Below, piece after piece: positions 31,242 to 40,066 of a DNA stretch of 64,000 nt (position 1 is its first letter; the number at the start of each line of letters is the position of its first letter). Origin of the DNA: Streptomyces sp. CB02959 (GTDB lineage: Bacteria > Actinomycetota > Actinomycetes > Streptomycetales > Streptomycetaceae); assembly GCF_002803155.1 (NCBI RefSeq), contig NZ_NNBP01000010.1, positions 186,001 through 250,000 of the forward strand, given 5' to 3'. Both the position numbers and the translations under genes were made by a program. The notes beneath the pieces were generated by a model. It had not been told where the DNA came from and ran no database searches. It saw only the letters and a program-made list of their open reading frames with translations.

Positions 31242-32984
31242 GTGGCCAGGCAGACCGTAGCCGAGCAGTTCATCGACATCCTGATGCGAGCCGGGGTCCG
31301 GCGGCTCTACGGGGTCGTCGGGGACAGCCTGAACCCGGTGGTGGACGCCATCCGCCGCAATTCCGCCCTCGACTGGATCCAGGTCCGGCACGAGGAGACC
31401 GCCGCGTTCGCCGCCGGCGCGGAGGCGCAACTCACCGGGCGGCTGGCGGCCTGCGCGGGTTCCTGCGGGCCCGGGAACCTCCACCTGATCAACGGGCTGT
31501 ACGACGCGCACCGCTCCATGGCCCCGGTGCTGGCGCTGGCCTCGCACATCCCGTCCAGCGAGATCGGTACCACCTACTTCCAGGAGACGCATCCGGACCG
31601 GCTGTTCTCCGAGTGCAGTCACTACAGCGAGCTGATCTCCAGCACCAAGCAGATGCCGCGGGTGGTGCAGACCGCGATCCAGCACGCCGTGGGGCGGAGC
31701 GGTGTCGCGGTCGTCTCGCTGCCCGGTGACGTCGCCGCCCGGCAGGCGCCCGAACGCGCCTTCCAGCACGCCCTGGTCACCACTCGGCCCTCGGTCCGCC
31801 CCGGCGACGAGGAGATCGACGCGCTGGCCCGGATGGTCGACGAGGCCGCCAAGGTCACGCTGTTCTGCGGCAGCGGCACGGCAGGGGCGCACGCCGAGGT
31901 GATGGAGTTCGCGGAGCGGGTGAAGTCGCCGGTGGGCCACGCCCTGCGCGGCAAGGAGTGGATCCAGTACGACAACCCGTACGACGTCGGGATGAGCGGG
32001 CTGCTGGGGTACGGCGCGGCCTACGAGGCCACCCACGAGTGCGATCTGCTGATCCTGCTCGGCACGGACTTCCCGTACAGCGCGTTCCTCCCCGACGACG
32101 TGCGGATCGTCCAGGTGGACGTCCGGCCCGAGCACCTCGGCCGCCGCACCAAGCTGGACCTCGCCGTCTGGGGCGACGTCCGGGAGACGCTGCGGTGCCT
32201 CCTGCCCAGGGTGCGGGAGAAGAGCGACCGCAGGTTCCTGGACCGGATGCTGAAGAAGCACGCGGAGGCGCTGGAGGGTGTGGTCAAGGCGTACACCCGC
32301 AAGGTGGAGAAGCACGTTCCGATCCACCCGGAGTTCGTGGCCTCGGTGCTCGACGAGGAGGCCGACGACGACGCGGTCTTCACCGTCGACACCGGGATGT
32401 GCAACGTCTGGGCGGCCCGCTACCTCACGCCCAACGGGCGGCGGCGGGTGATCGGTTCGTTCAGCCACGGCTCGATGGCCAACGCGCTGCCGCAGGCGAT
32501 CGGCGCCCAGTTCACCGACCGCCGCCGGCAGATCGTCTCGATGTCGGGGGACGGCGGCTTCTCGATGCTGATGGGCGACTTCCTGACCCTGGTCCAGTAC
32601 GACCTGCCGGTGAAGGTCGTGCTCTTCAACAACTCCTCGTTGGGGATGGTGGAGTTGGAGATGATGGTCTCGGGACTGCCGTCGTACGGCACCACCAACC
32701 AGAACCCCGACTTCTCGGCGATCGCCCGGGCGGCCGGGGCGTACGGCGTGCGGGTGGAGAAGCCCAAGCAGCTGCGCGGGGCGCTGCGCGACGCCTTCCG
32801 GCACAAGGGCCCGGCGCTGGTCGACGTCGTCACCGACCCCAACGCGCTGTCCATCCCGCCGAAGATCAGCGCGGAGATGGTGTCGGGCTTCGCGCTCTCC
32901 GCCGGGAAGATCGTGCTGGACGGCGGGGTGGGCCGGATGGTGCAGCTGGCCCGGTCCAACCTGCGCAACATCCCCAGGGTGTGA
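31242..32984 (+). CDS. poxB: Pyruvate dehydrogenase (quinone)/pyruvate oxidase, TPP-dependent
   Basis: A 580-residue thiamine-diphosphate enzyme, close to the 572 residues of E. coli PoxB. The N-terminal domain begins GVRRLYGVVGDSLNPVVDAI and has the catalytic Glu in RHEETAAFAAGAE. The central FAD domain has the fingerprint GYGAAYEATHECDLLILLGT. The C-terminal TPP motif GDGGFSMLMGDFLTLV ends in NN. It oxidises pyruvate to acetate and CO2 and passes electrons to the quinone pool at the membrane. GTG 31242 has GAGGAGG about nine bases upstream. It is monocistronic and convergent with the mannosidase gene. Acetolactate synthase is a related alternative, but the YGVVGDSLN start and the RKVEKHVPIHPEF region favour PoxB. 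Confidence 0.9.
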   Translation: MARQTVAEQFIDILMRAGVRRLYGVVGDSLNPVVDAIRRNSALDWIQVRHEETAAFAAGAEAQLTGRLAACAGSCGPGNLHLINGLYDAHRSMAPVLALASHIPSSEIGTTYFQETHPDRLFSECSHYSELISSTKQMPRVVQTAIQHAVGRSGVAVVSLPGDVAARQAPERAFQHALVTTRPSVRPGDEEIDALARMVDEAAKVTLFCGSGTAGAHAEVMEFAERVKSPVGHALRGKEWIQYDNPYDVGMSGLLGYGAAYEATHECDLLILLGTDFPYSAFLPDDVRIVQVDVRPEHLGRRTKLDLAVWGDVRETLRCLLPRVREKSDRRFLDRMLKKHAEALEGVVKAYTRKVEKHVPIHPEFVASVLDEEADDDAVFTVDTGMCNVWAARYLTPNGRRRVIGSFSHGSMANALPQAIGAQFTDRRRQIVSMSGDGGFSMLMGDFLTLVQYDLPVKVVLFNNSSLGMVELEMMVSGLPSYGTTNQNPDFSAIARAAGAYGVRVEKPKQLRGALRDAFRHKGPALVDVVTDPNALSIPPKISAEMVSGFALSAGKIVLDGGVGRMVQLARSNLRNIPRV

Positions 32985-33037
32985 GCAGCCCTCGGGCCCG
33001 CCGCCGGGTGCGCCCGCCGGAGTGCCCGACGGGCGGA

Positions 33038-36000
33038 TCAGGCCGGTGGCGCCGGCGGGTGCTGGGGCCGGAGCCGCAGGGTGCGGATCTGGAACGGGCG
33101 CAGGGTGAGCGTCAGGTCCGAGGTCGGGCCCTCCTCCTCGTCCCGGAGCGGGCGTTCCAGCAGGTCGGTGCCGGTGGCGTGGGCGACGGGGAAGCCGGGG
33201 GAGAGGGTGCCGGTGGCCCGGCCGCCCTGGGACTCGTAGAGGCGGACGACGACGTCGCCGCTGCGGTCGTCGGCGAGTTTGACCGACTCGACGGTGAGGG
33301 CGGGGTGGTCGACGCGCACCAGGGGCGCGGCGTGCGGAGTGCCGGGGGCGGTGCGGAGCGGCAGGTTGAGGGCCAGACCGCCGGCGACGGCGTCGCCCGT
33401 CCCGGCGCCGGGCAGCAGCGCGTAGCGGAAGCGGTGGGTGCCCTGGTCGGTCTCCGGGTCCGGGCTGTGCGGGGCACGCAGCAGGGTGAGCCGGACGGTC
33501 GTGCCGACCCCCTCCTCGTGGGGGGTGCGGGTGACGTCGTGTCCGTAGGTGGAGTCGTTGAGGAGGGCGATGCCGTAGCCGGGTTCGGCGACCCTGAGCC
33601 AGCGGTGGGCGCAGATCTCGAAGCGGGCCGCGTCCCAGCTGGTGTTGGCGTGGGTGGGACGGTGGACATGGCCGAACTGGATCTCGGCGGTGGACCGTTC
33701 GGCCTGCACGTCCAGCGGGAACGCGGCCTTGAGGACCTTCTCCGACTCGTGCCAGTCGATGTCGGTGGTGATGTCCAGGCGGCGGGATCCGGCGTGCAGG
33801 GTCAGGTCCTGGGTGAGGTGGGAGGCGCCGAAGGTGCGGGTGACCCGCACGGTGGCGGAGAGCGGTCCGGCGGCGACCAGTTCGACGGCGTCGGCGGCGG
33901 TGAGATCGGTGTGCCGGTGGCGGTAGTGCCGGTCGAGGTCCCATGCGTCGTACTGGTTGGGGTGGTCGGGGTGCAGTTGGAGGAGGTTGCCGCGGGAGCC
34001 GGGCGCCAGGACTTCCCGGCCGGCGGCCAGGTCGCGTACGGAGGCCAGCAGGCCGTCGGCGTCGATACGGACCCGCAGCCGCCCGTTGTCGAGGGTGAGG
34101 TGGCGGGCGTCGGCGGTGGCGCGCACGGGCGCCGGTGCGGGCCCGGAGACGGAGGAGCCGGTGCCGGGCAGGGGGAGCGGGGCGGAGCCGAGGGCGGGGA
34201 CGTGGACGGCGACGGAGGCCGGGCCCGCGGCGCCGATCGGCCCGTCGCCGGCGGGCAGTTCGACGATCTCGTGGCGGTCGTAGGGCGAGGCGTTGAAGAC
34301 CGCGAGGCCGGGCGCCGCCGGGTCCGTCGTCCCGGCCGCCAGGGCCGCGAGGGCCCCTTCGGTCAGCGCGGTCAGCTCGGCCGTCACCGCCGCATAGGTG
34401 TCGCGGGCCTCGCGGTGCACCCAGGCGATCGACGAGCCGGGCAGGATGTCGTGGAACTGGTGCAGCAGCACGGTCTTCCAGAGGCGGTCCAGCGCCTCGT
34501 ACGGATAGCGGTACGCGGCGCCGCCGGGCGCCCCGGCGGTGCGGACGGCCGCGGTCGCGGCCCACAGTTCGGCCTCCCGCAGCAGGTGTTCGCAGCGCCG
34601 GTTGCCCTGTTTGGTCTTGGCCTGCGAGGTGTAGGTGCCGCGGTGGAACTGGAGGTAGAGCTCACCGGACCAGACCGGGGCGCGCGCCCCGTACTCCTCG
34701 CGCGCGGCCTCGAAGAAGCGGGCCGGCGGCTCGACCGCCACGCGCGGGGAGCCCTCCAGGGACCGCAGCCGGCGGGCCCGCTCCAGCATCTCGCGGGTGG
34801 GTCCGCCGCCGCCGTCGCCCCAGCCGAACGGCACCAGGGAGCGGGTGGCCCGGCCCTGCTCGGCGAAGTTCTGTTCCGCGTGGGCGAGTTCGCGGCCATG
34901 GAGCTGGGAGTTGTAGGTGTCGACGGGTGGGAAGTGGGTGAAGACCCGGGTCCCGTCGATGCCCTCCCACCAGAAGGTGTGGTGCGGCATCCGGTCGGTC
35001 TGGTTCCAGGAGAGCTTCTGGGTGAGGAACCACTTCGCGCCGGCCAGCCGGGCCAGCTGCGGGAAGGCGGCGGTGTAGCCGAAGGAGTCGGGCAGCCAGA
35101 TCTCCTCGGTCTCGACGCCCAGCTCCTCCAGGAAGAACCGCTTGCCGTGCACCAGTTGCCGGGCCAGCGCCTCGCCGCCGGGCAGGTTGGCGTCGGACTC
35201 CACCCACATCGAGCCCACCGGCACCCAGTTCCCGTTCCGTACCGCCTCCTTGATGCGGGTCCAGAGGTGCGGTTGGTGGTCCCGCACCCAGGCGTACTGC
35301 TGCGCCTGCGAGCAGGAGAACACCAACTCCGGGTATTCGGTGGCGAGTTGGGTGACGTTGGCGAAGGTGCGGGACGCCTTGCGGACGGTCTCGCGCAGCG
35401 GCCAGAGCCAGGCGGAGTCGATGTGCGCGTGCCCGGTGGCCGAGACGCGGTGCGCGCTGGCCTCGGCCGGGTGGCCGAGGACGTCCACCAGGGCGGCCCG
35501 CCCGGCGGTCGCCGTGCCGGCCACGTCGTGCAGGTCGAGCGCGTCCAGCATGTCCTCCAGCGCCCGCAGGATGCCGTGCCGGCGGGGGCGGTCGGCGGGC
35601 AGCTCGTGCATCAGCTCCGACAGCACCTCGATGTCGAGGACCAGCTGCCAGACGGTCTCGTCGAGCACCGCGAGGTCGGCGGCCGCGAAGCGGTACAGCG
35701 GTTCGCGCGGGGCGGTGCGGACGTCCCCGAGGTCGGTGGGCCGGAAGTCCCGCAGCACGGCGGGGTTGGCGGCGGCCTCCAGCAGCAGCCGGACCTCCTC
35801 GCCGCCGCGCGCCGGGGCGGCGACGGGGACGTGCCGGTTGCGCGGGTGGATGCCCTTGAGGGGCACACCGGCGGCGTCGTGGACCAGCCCCTCCGCCTGG
35901 AAGCCCGGCCCGTCGCCGGTGAAGCCCGGGTCGATGACGGCCTCCACCCGGCGCCCGGCCCACCTCGCGGGCACCTCACCCGTGAGCCGGAACCAACTCG

Positions 36001-36202
36001 TCGACCACGGCGGCCCCCAGGCGTCCCCGGCCGCGAAGGGCTCGTACGCGGCCGCCAGGGCGTCGGCCGCCGGCCGCGGTTCGCCCGGTACGTGCCACAC
36101 CTCCAGCCGCAGCGGCCGCCGCGCCGCGTACTGCGCGGGCCGGATGTGCTGCCCGAGCGCCCGCGTGAGGCGCCCCTCCACCAGCAGTCGGTCGTCGTGC
36201 AC
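33038..36202 (-). CDS. Glycoside hydrolase family 38 alpha-mannosidase
   Basis: A 1054-residue enzyme. An N-terminal ~200-residue domain precedes the GH38 catalytic domain with GHAHIDSAWLWPLRET (metal-binding His/Asp), MWVESDANLPGGEALARQ (nucleophile Asp) and WLPDSFGYTAAFPQL. A GFGWGDGGGGPTREML-like segment (PFGWGDGGGGPT) and the long C-terminal beta domains follow. It removes alpha-mannose from oligosaccharides and is Zn2+- or Co2+-dependent. No signal peptide is visible, so it works in the cytosol on imported or internal mannosides. GTG 36202 has GAGGAG five bases upstream. No sugar transporter or sugar regulator is adjacent. Confidence 0.94.
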   Translation of the reverse strand: MHDDRLLVEGRLTRALGQHIRPAQYAARRPLRLEVWHVPGEPRPAADALAAAYEPFAAGDAWGPPWSTSWFRLTGEVPARWAGRRVEAVIDPGFTGDGPGFQAEGLVHDAAGVPLKGIHPRNRHVPVAAPARGGEEVRLLLEAAANPAVLRDFRPTDLGDVRTAPREPLYRFAAADLAVLDETVWQLVLDIEVLSELMHELPADRPRRHGILRALEDMLDALDLHDVAGTATAGRAALVDVLGHPAEASAHRVSATGHAHIDSAWLWPLRETVRKASRTFANVTQLATEYPELVFSCSQAQQYAWVRDHQPHLWTRIKEAVRNGNWVPVGSMWVESDANLPGGEALARQLVHGKRFFLEELGVETEEIWLPDSFGYTAAFPQLARLAGAKWFLTQKLSWNQTDRMPHHTFWWEGIDGTRVFTHFPPVDTYNSQLHGRELAHAEQNFAEQGRATRSLVPFGWGDGGGGPTREMLERARRLRSLEGSPRVAVEPPARFFEAAREEYGARAPVWSGELYLQFHRGTYTSQAKTKQGNRRCEHLLREAELWAATAAVRTAGAPGGAAYRYPYEALDRLWKTVLLHQFHDILPGSSIAWVHREARDTYAAVTAELTALTEGALAALAAGTTDPAAPGLAVFNASPYDRHEIVELPAGDGPIGAAGPASVAVHVPALGSAPLPLPGTGSSVSGPAPAPVRATADARHLTLDNGRLRVRIDADGLLASVRDLAAGREVLAPGSRGNLLQLHPDHPNQYDAWDLDRHYRHRHTDLTAADAVELVAAGPLSATVRVTRTFGASHLTQDLTLHAGSRRLDITTDIDWHESEKVLKAAFPLDVQAERSTAEIQFGHVHRPTHANTSWDAARFEICAHRWLRVAEPGYGIALLNDSTYGHDVTRTPHEEGVGTTVRLTLLRAPHSPDPETDQGTHRFRYALLPGAGTGDAVAGGLALNLPLRTAPGTPHAAPLVRVDHPALTVESVKLADDRSGDVVVRLYESQGGRATGTLSPGFPVAHATGTDLLERPLRDEEEGPTSDLTLTLRPFQIRTLRLRPQHPPAPPA

Positions 36203-36465
36203 AGCGGCTCCTCACGCTCGTACGGCCCGCGGGCCCGGCGCCGGCCCGCGGACCGGTCCGCTCCGGGCCGTCGCGGAACGTATACCCACCCCGGCCCGTC
36301 GGGGCCCGCCCCGCGGGGGTGCCGCAGACCGCCCCGCCCGGTCCGCGGCGCCGGCCGCCCGGCCGTGGAAGGCAAGCGGAAGCATGGCGGCGGGCCCGAT
36401 GGGAATGCTGACCGTGAGGCTGTTCGAGGCAGAGCGCTGGTGGTTCGTTGGGGGCGGGGGAGAGC

Positions 36466-36945
36466 ATGCGTCAGCGTGTGCGACGCGAGGACCGGAACAG
36501 ACGGCGGCGAGCGGACGGGGGGATCGACGGCGGGGCGGTCGCGGTGCGGGCGCCCGGCGTGCTGGAACGGAAGGTGCGACAGGCCGATCTCCAGGCCGTC
36601 GGCGAGGTCCGCAGGGAGCTGCGGGAGTTACTCGGCCGCTGGGCGCCGCCGGACGGCGGGGCACCGGCGGATCCGGACGTGGCGGTGCTGCTGACCAGCG
36701 AGTTGGTGACCAATGCCCTGCTGCACACCGAGGGCGGGGCGGTGGTGACGGCGCGGGTCACCGACCGGCTGCGGGTGGAGGTGCGGGACTTCGCCGCACG
36801 GTCTCCCGAGCCGCGTGCGCCGACGGCCGACGGGACGTCGGGGCGGGGGTTGACGCTGGTCCGGGCCCTGTCGGACGCGTGGGGCATCCGGTCCGAGGGG
36901 GTCGGCAAGTGCGTGTGGTTCGAGTTGGGCGGCGGACCGGCCTGA
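36466..36945 (+). CDS. RsbW-like ATP-binding (anti-sigma factor kinase-like) protein
   Basis: A 159-residue protein. The C-terminal ~110 residues are a GHKL ATPase: N box LLTSELVTNALLHTE, a G1-like VRDFAARSPEPR, and G2 SGRGLTLVRALSDAWG. The N-terminal ~35 residues are very Arg-rich. Such orphan RsbW-fold proteins are numerous in Streptomyces, where some phosphorylate anti-anti-sigma factors. ATG 36466 has GGGGGAG just upstream. Codon 55 (36628-36630) is TTA, which predicts bldA dependence and late expression. It converges with the DUF2637 gene. Confidence 0.85.
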   Translation: MRQRVRREDRNRRRRADGGIDGGAVAVRAPGVLERKVRQADLQAVGEVRRELRELLGRWAPPDGGAPADPDVAVLLTSELVTNALLHTEGGAVVTARVTDRLRVEVRDFAARSPEPRAPTADGTSGRGLTLVRALSDAWGIRSEGVGKCVWFELGGGPA

Positions 36946-36985
36946 CGCGGAGCCGGGGGTGGGGGCCGGCGCGGTCCGCCACCGG

Positions 36986-38080
36986 TCAGCCGAATTGTCG
37001 TTCGATCTCGGCGAGTTTCTCCTCCAGGGAGTCCAGCCGGGGGATCGTCTGGGAGTCGTCCTCGGCGGTGAGGTCGACGGCGCCGCGACGGCCGGGCGCG
37101 GCCCCTTCGGGCTCGGCGCCGGTCACGGCCTTGAGGGCCGGCCGGGGCCGCTTGGCCGGGTCGCCGTGGTGCCGCGGCGACGGTTCGGCGGCGTCCGGAC
37201 CGGCGGGCGGGGCCGCCTCCGCGGCGGGTGCCGCCGGTACTGCGGGCGCGCCCATCGTGACGGCGATCTGACGTCCGCGGCCCTTGCCCCACGAGCGGTG
37301 CTGCCGGTTGAGGGCCTTGATACGGGCCCGGTCGAGCTTGCCCTGCTCCCGCCTGCGCAGCCGGTTTTGGGCCTTCTCCCGCTTGTCCTCGCGGACCTCC
37401 TCGACCGCCTCGTCCAGCGTGCGGACGCCTTCCAGCAGCATCAGCGACCAGGCGGCGAAGGTCTCGCGGGGCGCCCGCAGCCACCGCACGATCCGGATCT
37501 GCGGCAGCGGGCGGGGCACCAGGCCCTGTTCGCGCAGCGCCGCCCGGCGGGTCTGCTTCAGTGCCCGGTCGAAGAGGACCGCCGCCGACAGCGACATCCC
37601 GGCGAAGAACTGCGGCGCGCCGGCGTGGTCCAGGCCGCGCGGGGCGTGCACCCAGTTGAACCACGCGGCGGCGCCGGCGAACGTCCACACCAGCATCCGG
37701 GAGCCGAGCGCCGCGTCGCCGTGGCTGGCCTCGCGCACCGCCAGGACGGAGCAGAACATCGCCGCGCCGTCGAGCCCGAACGGCACCAGGTACTCCCAGC
37801 CCCCGGTGAGGCCGAGGTTCTGCACGCCGAAGCCGACCAGGCCGTGGAAGGACAGCGCCGCGGCCACCGCGGCACAGCAGAACAGCAGCACGTAGGAGGC
37901 CGAGGCGAAGACGGTCTCCTTGCGGCGGCGGCGCTCCTCGCTGCGTTCCCAGGAGACGTCGGCGCCGGCCTGCCGGTCCGTGCGGCGGCCGCGCCGTACG
38001 AGGGCGGTGGTGGTCATGACCCCGGCGAGCAGTAGAAACGCCGGAATCAGCCAATTCAGCGATATATCGGTCATTCTCAT
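36986..38080 (-). CDS. DUF2637 (SpdB-like) membrane protein
   Basis: A 364-residue protein. A membrane helix at ~8-26 is followed by a basic cytosolic loop and then four helices between ~55 and ~170, including LSFHGLVGFGVQNLGL and FCSVLAVREASHGDAALGSR, the pattern of DUF2637 proteins related to SpdB plasmid-spread proteins. The C-terminal half is cytosolic: a basic coiled segment (EEVREDKREKAQNRLRRREQ), then a Pro/Ala-rich disordered tail ending in a short helix (DSLEEKLAEIERQFG). Chromosomal copies are common in Streptomyces, with no proven role; a plasmid origin is possible. AAGGGG lies seven bases before ATG 38080. Confidence 0.85.
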   Translation of the reverse strand: MRMTDISLNWLIPAFLLLAGVMTTTALVRRGRRTDRQAGADVSWERSEERRRRKETVFASASYVLLFCCAAVAAALSFHGLVGFGVQNLGLTGGWEYLVPFGLDGAAMFCSVLAVREASHGDAALGSRMLVWTFAGAAAWFNWVHAPRGLDHAGAPQFFAGMSLSAAVLFDRALKQTRRAALREQGLVPRPLPQIRIVRWLRAPRETFAAWSLMLLEGVRTLDEAVEEVREDKREKAQNRLRRREQGKLDRARIKALNRQHRSWGKGRGRQIAVTMGAPAVPAAPAAEAAPPAGPDAAEPSPRHHGDPAKRPRPALKAVTGAEPEGAAPGRRGAVDLTAEDDSQTIPRLDSLEEKLAEIERQFG

Positions 38081-38292
38081 TCCGGAACCCCTTGCTCAGG
38101 TTGCGGCACTTTCGCGGATTCGCGAGTGCGCGCGCCATCCTGGCGGAACCGGCCGCGGCCGCAACGGGTTTCGGAGCAAGAGAACGCCAAGGGGTGCCGG
38201 GGCGGTCGGTTGCGTGACTCGGAGTTCGAACTGCCCTGCTGTCAGGCGTAGTTGTGTGCGAGAAGCGGCTACCCGTGTGGGTGGCGGGCGGG

Positions 38293-39144
38293 TCAGGAGG
38301 TTGCGGTGAGGCGGCTGATGCGCTGCGCGTCGCAGGTGCGCGGGCAGGTGACGCAGGTGTCCTCGGGGCGCAGGGTGTAGTACATGCAGCAGCTGGCCCG
38401 GTCCCGGGTGGGCAGCGCGGCACCGTCCGGCCCGGTCAGCTCGCGGAACCCGGCGCCGGCCGCGTACGGCGCGGTGGCGCCCGGCAGCAGCCGCGCCAGT
38501 TCGGCCACCGCCCGCCGCTCCTCGCCCAGCAGGTGCCCGATGTACCAGAGCCCCTCGACGATCTCGTCGGACGCCATGCCCCACAGTGCCCGCGGGCCGC
38601 GCCGCATGCGGGTGCGGAAGCCGTCCAGGACGGGCCGCAGGTGGTCGGCGACCGCGGCGCGGACCTCGGCGCGCAGGGCCTCTTCGTCCGGTACCACCCG
38701 GGCGCCGGGCAGGGCCGCCGCCGGATCGTCCGGGAGGCATCCGAAGGAGTGCGCGCGTACCGCCATCCGGCCCAGCTCGCGGTGGAAGCGGACGTCCCCC
38801 GCGGACAGGTGCGGCACCCGGCGGTGCAGGAACCACGGGACGGTGATCAGCAGGCAGGCCGGCCAGGCATAGCGGTGCAGCGCGAAGCTCGCGACGACGT
38901 CGGGGCGGGCGGCCTGTCCGTAGTCACGGGCGATCCGGGCCGCCTCGTCGGCGAGGAAGGCGTCCAGTGCCGGCCCGGCCGCGGCCAGCGCGGCCGCGTC
39001 CAGCCAGCCGTCGCCGTCGGGCGGTGTCGTGCCCCAGAGCGTCACCCGCAGGTCCGGGAACACCTCGGCGAGCCGTGCGTAGGCGTCCCCGGCGGGGTGC
39101 GGGACGGCGGGGGTGGCGGGCGCGGCAGCAACGGCAGGGGGCAT
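38293..39144 (-). CDS. FhuF-like ferric-siderophore reductase, [2Fe-2S] protein
   Basis: A 283-residue protein. The C-terminal CCMYYTLRPEDTCVTC is the CC-x10-C-x2-C cluster-binding signature of FhuF-type reductases, which release iron from imported ferric siderophores. The body holds conserved aromatic segments (ALHRYAWPACLLITVPWFL). ATG 39144 is preferred because GGTGG lies eight bases upstream and an in-frame GTG at 39156 would overlap it. A perfect 15-base dyad matching the iron box lies 31-45 bases upstream, so iron via DmdR/IdeR should repress it. No siderophore biosynthesis or uptake genes are adjacent. Confidence 0.87.
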   Translation of the reverse strand: MPPAVAAAPATPAVPHPAGDAYARLAEVFPDLRVTLWGTTPPDGDGWLDAAALAAAGPALDAFLADEAARIARDYGQAARPDVVASFALHRYAWPACLLITVPWFLHRRVPHLSAGDVRFHRELGRMAVRAHSFGCLPDDPAAALPGARVVPDEEALRAEVRAAVADHLRPVLDGFRTRMRRGPRALWGMASDEIVEGLWYIGHLLGEERRAVAELARLLPGATAPYAAGAGFRELTGPDGAALPTRDRASCCMYYTLRPEDTCVTCPRTCDAQRISRLTATS

Positions 39145-39174
39145 GCGGGAGACCACCGAATCGCGATCGTTGGC

Positions 39175-39189
39175 AGGTAAGGCTTACCT
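39175..39189. promoter_or_regulatory. Iron box (DmdR/IdeR operator)
   Basis: AGGTAAG-G-CTTACCT is a perfect 7-1-7 dyad and the core of the actinobacterial iron-box consensus TTAGGTTAGGCTAACCTAA. It lies 31 bases upstream of the FhuF-like start and 90 bases upstream of the divergent GntR gene, so it could affect both. Confidence 0.82.
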
Positions 39190-39278
39190 TATCCGAAATC
39201 CTTACCCGTCCCGGCGGAGGTGTGAACCGACGCTGCGGACGCTTATGGTGCTGGCAGCCGTCAGCAGGAGGAACCGTC

Positions 39279-40046
39279 ATGGAGCAGGGCACAGTGGAGC
39301 CGCAGCCGGAGGCCCGGGTGTGGCTGCCCGCGCAGGCCGCCTCCGCCGAGCCGTACGGCGCCCGGGACCGCGGCGGCGCCGCGGCGGCCGCGCCCTGCAC
39401 CCGGCCGCCCCGCCCGCGGCCGCGTCGGCACTCGGTGCGCGGCCAGGTCCTGGACGCCCTGCGCCGGGCACTGACCGTCGGCGAACTGCTCCCCGGCGAG
39501 GTCTACTCCGCACCGGCCCTCGGCGAGCGGTACGGCGTCTCCGCGACCCCGGTCCGGGAGGCCATGCAGCAGCTCGCCGGGGAGGGTGCCGTCGAGGTCG
39601 TGCCCAACCGCGGATTCCGGGTCTGCGAGCGCAGCTCCCGGGACCTCGCCGAGCTCTCCGAGGTCCGCACCATGCTGGAGCTGCCCGCGATCGTCCGGCT
39701 GGCCCGGGCGGTGCCCGCGGAGCGCTGGGAGGAGCTGCGCCCGCTGGCCGAGGACGGCGTGGCGGCCGCCGCCCGCGGCGACCGGGCCGGGTATGCCGAG
39801 GCGGACCACGCCTTCCACCAGGCGCTGATCGCGCTGACCGGGAACCGGCGGCTCACCGAGGTCACCGGTGGTCTGCTGCGCCGCGCACAGTGGTCGGCGG
39901 GCGGCGGCGGACGCCCCCGCACGGCCGATCTGCTGGCCGACGCCTCCGAGCACACCGCCCTGCTCGACGCGCTGGTCGCCCAGGAGCACGCGGTCGTGGA
40001 GCGGATCGCCCGCACCCACCTGTCGGCGGCCCGGCACCGGCACTGA
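39279..40046 (+). CDS. GntR-family regulator, FadR/FCD subfamily
   Basis: A 255-residue protein. After a ~48-residue Pro/Ala/Arg-rich lead-in, residues ~50-118 form a GntR winged helix (RGQVLDALRRALTVGELLPG, YGVSATPVREAMQQLAGEGA). Residues ~125-250 form the all-helical FCD domain, with metal/ligand-type Asp/His residues (AEADHAFHQALIALTGN, ASEHTALLDAL). Members sense small organic acids. AGGAGGA six bases before ATG 39279 gives a strong start. It is divergent from the FhuF-like gene across the iron box, so it may be iron-responsive. The effector is unknown. Confidence 0.87.
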   Translation: MEQGTVEPQPEARVWLPAQAASAEPYGARDRGGAAAAAPCTRPPRPRPRRHSVRGQVLDALRRALTVGELLPGEVYSAPALGERYGVSATPVREAMQQLAGEGAVEVVPNRGFRVCERSSRDLAELSEVRTMLELPAIVRLARAVPAERWEELRPLAEDGVAAAARGDRAGYAEADHAFHQALIALTGNRRLTEVTGGLLRRAQWSAGGGGRPRTADLLADASEHTALLDALVAQEHAVVERIARTHLSAARHRH

Positions 40047-40066
40047 GCCGGCGCGGCCGGGCGGGA

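Noticed and set aside
31958..36694. A 1578-codon open frame on the plus strand opposite the alpha-mannosidase
   Set aside because: The product is Gly/Val/Arg/Glu low-complexity sequence, while the minus strand encodes a complete GH38 enzyme.
36986..38080. Integrated conjugative element, suggested by the SpdB-like DUF2637 protein
   Set aside because: No integrase, Tra/FtsK-type transfer protein, Rep protein or att-like repeat with a tRNA was seen; DUF2637 genes are common on chromosomes.
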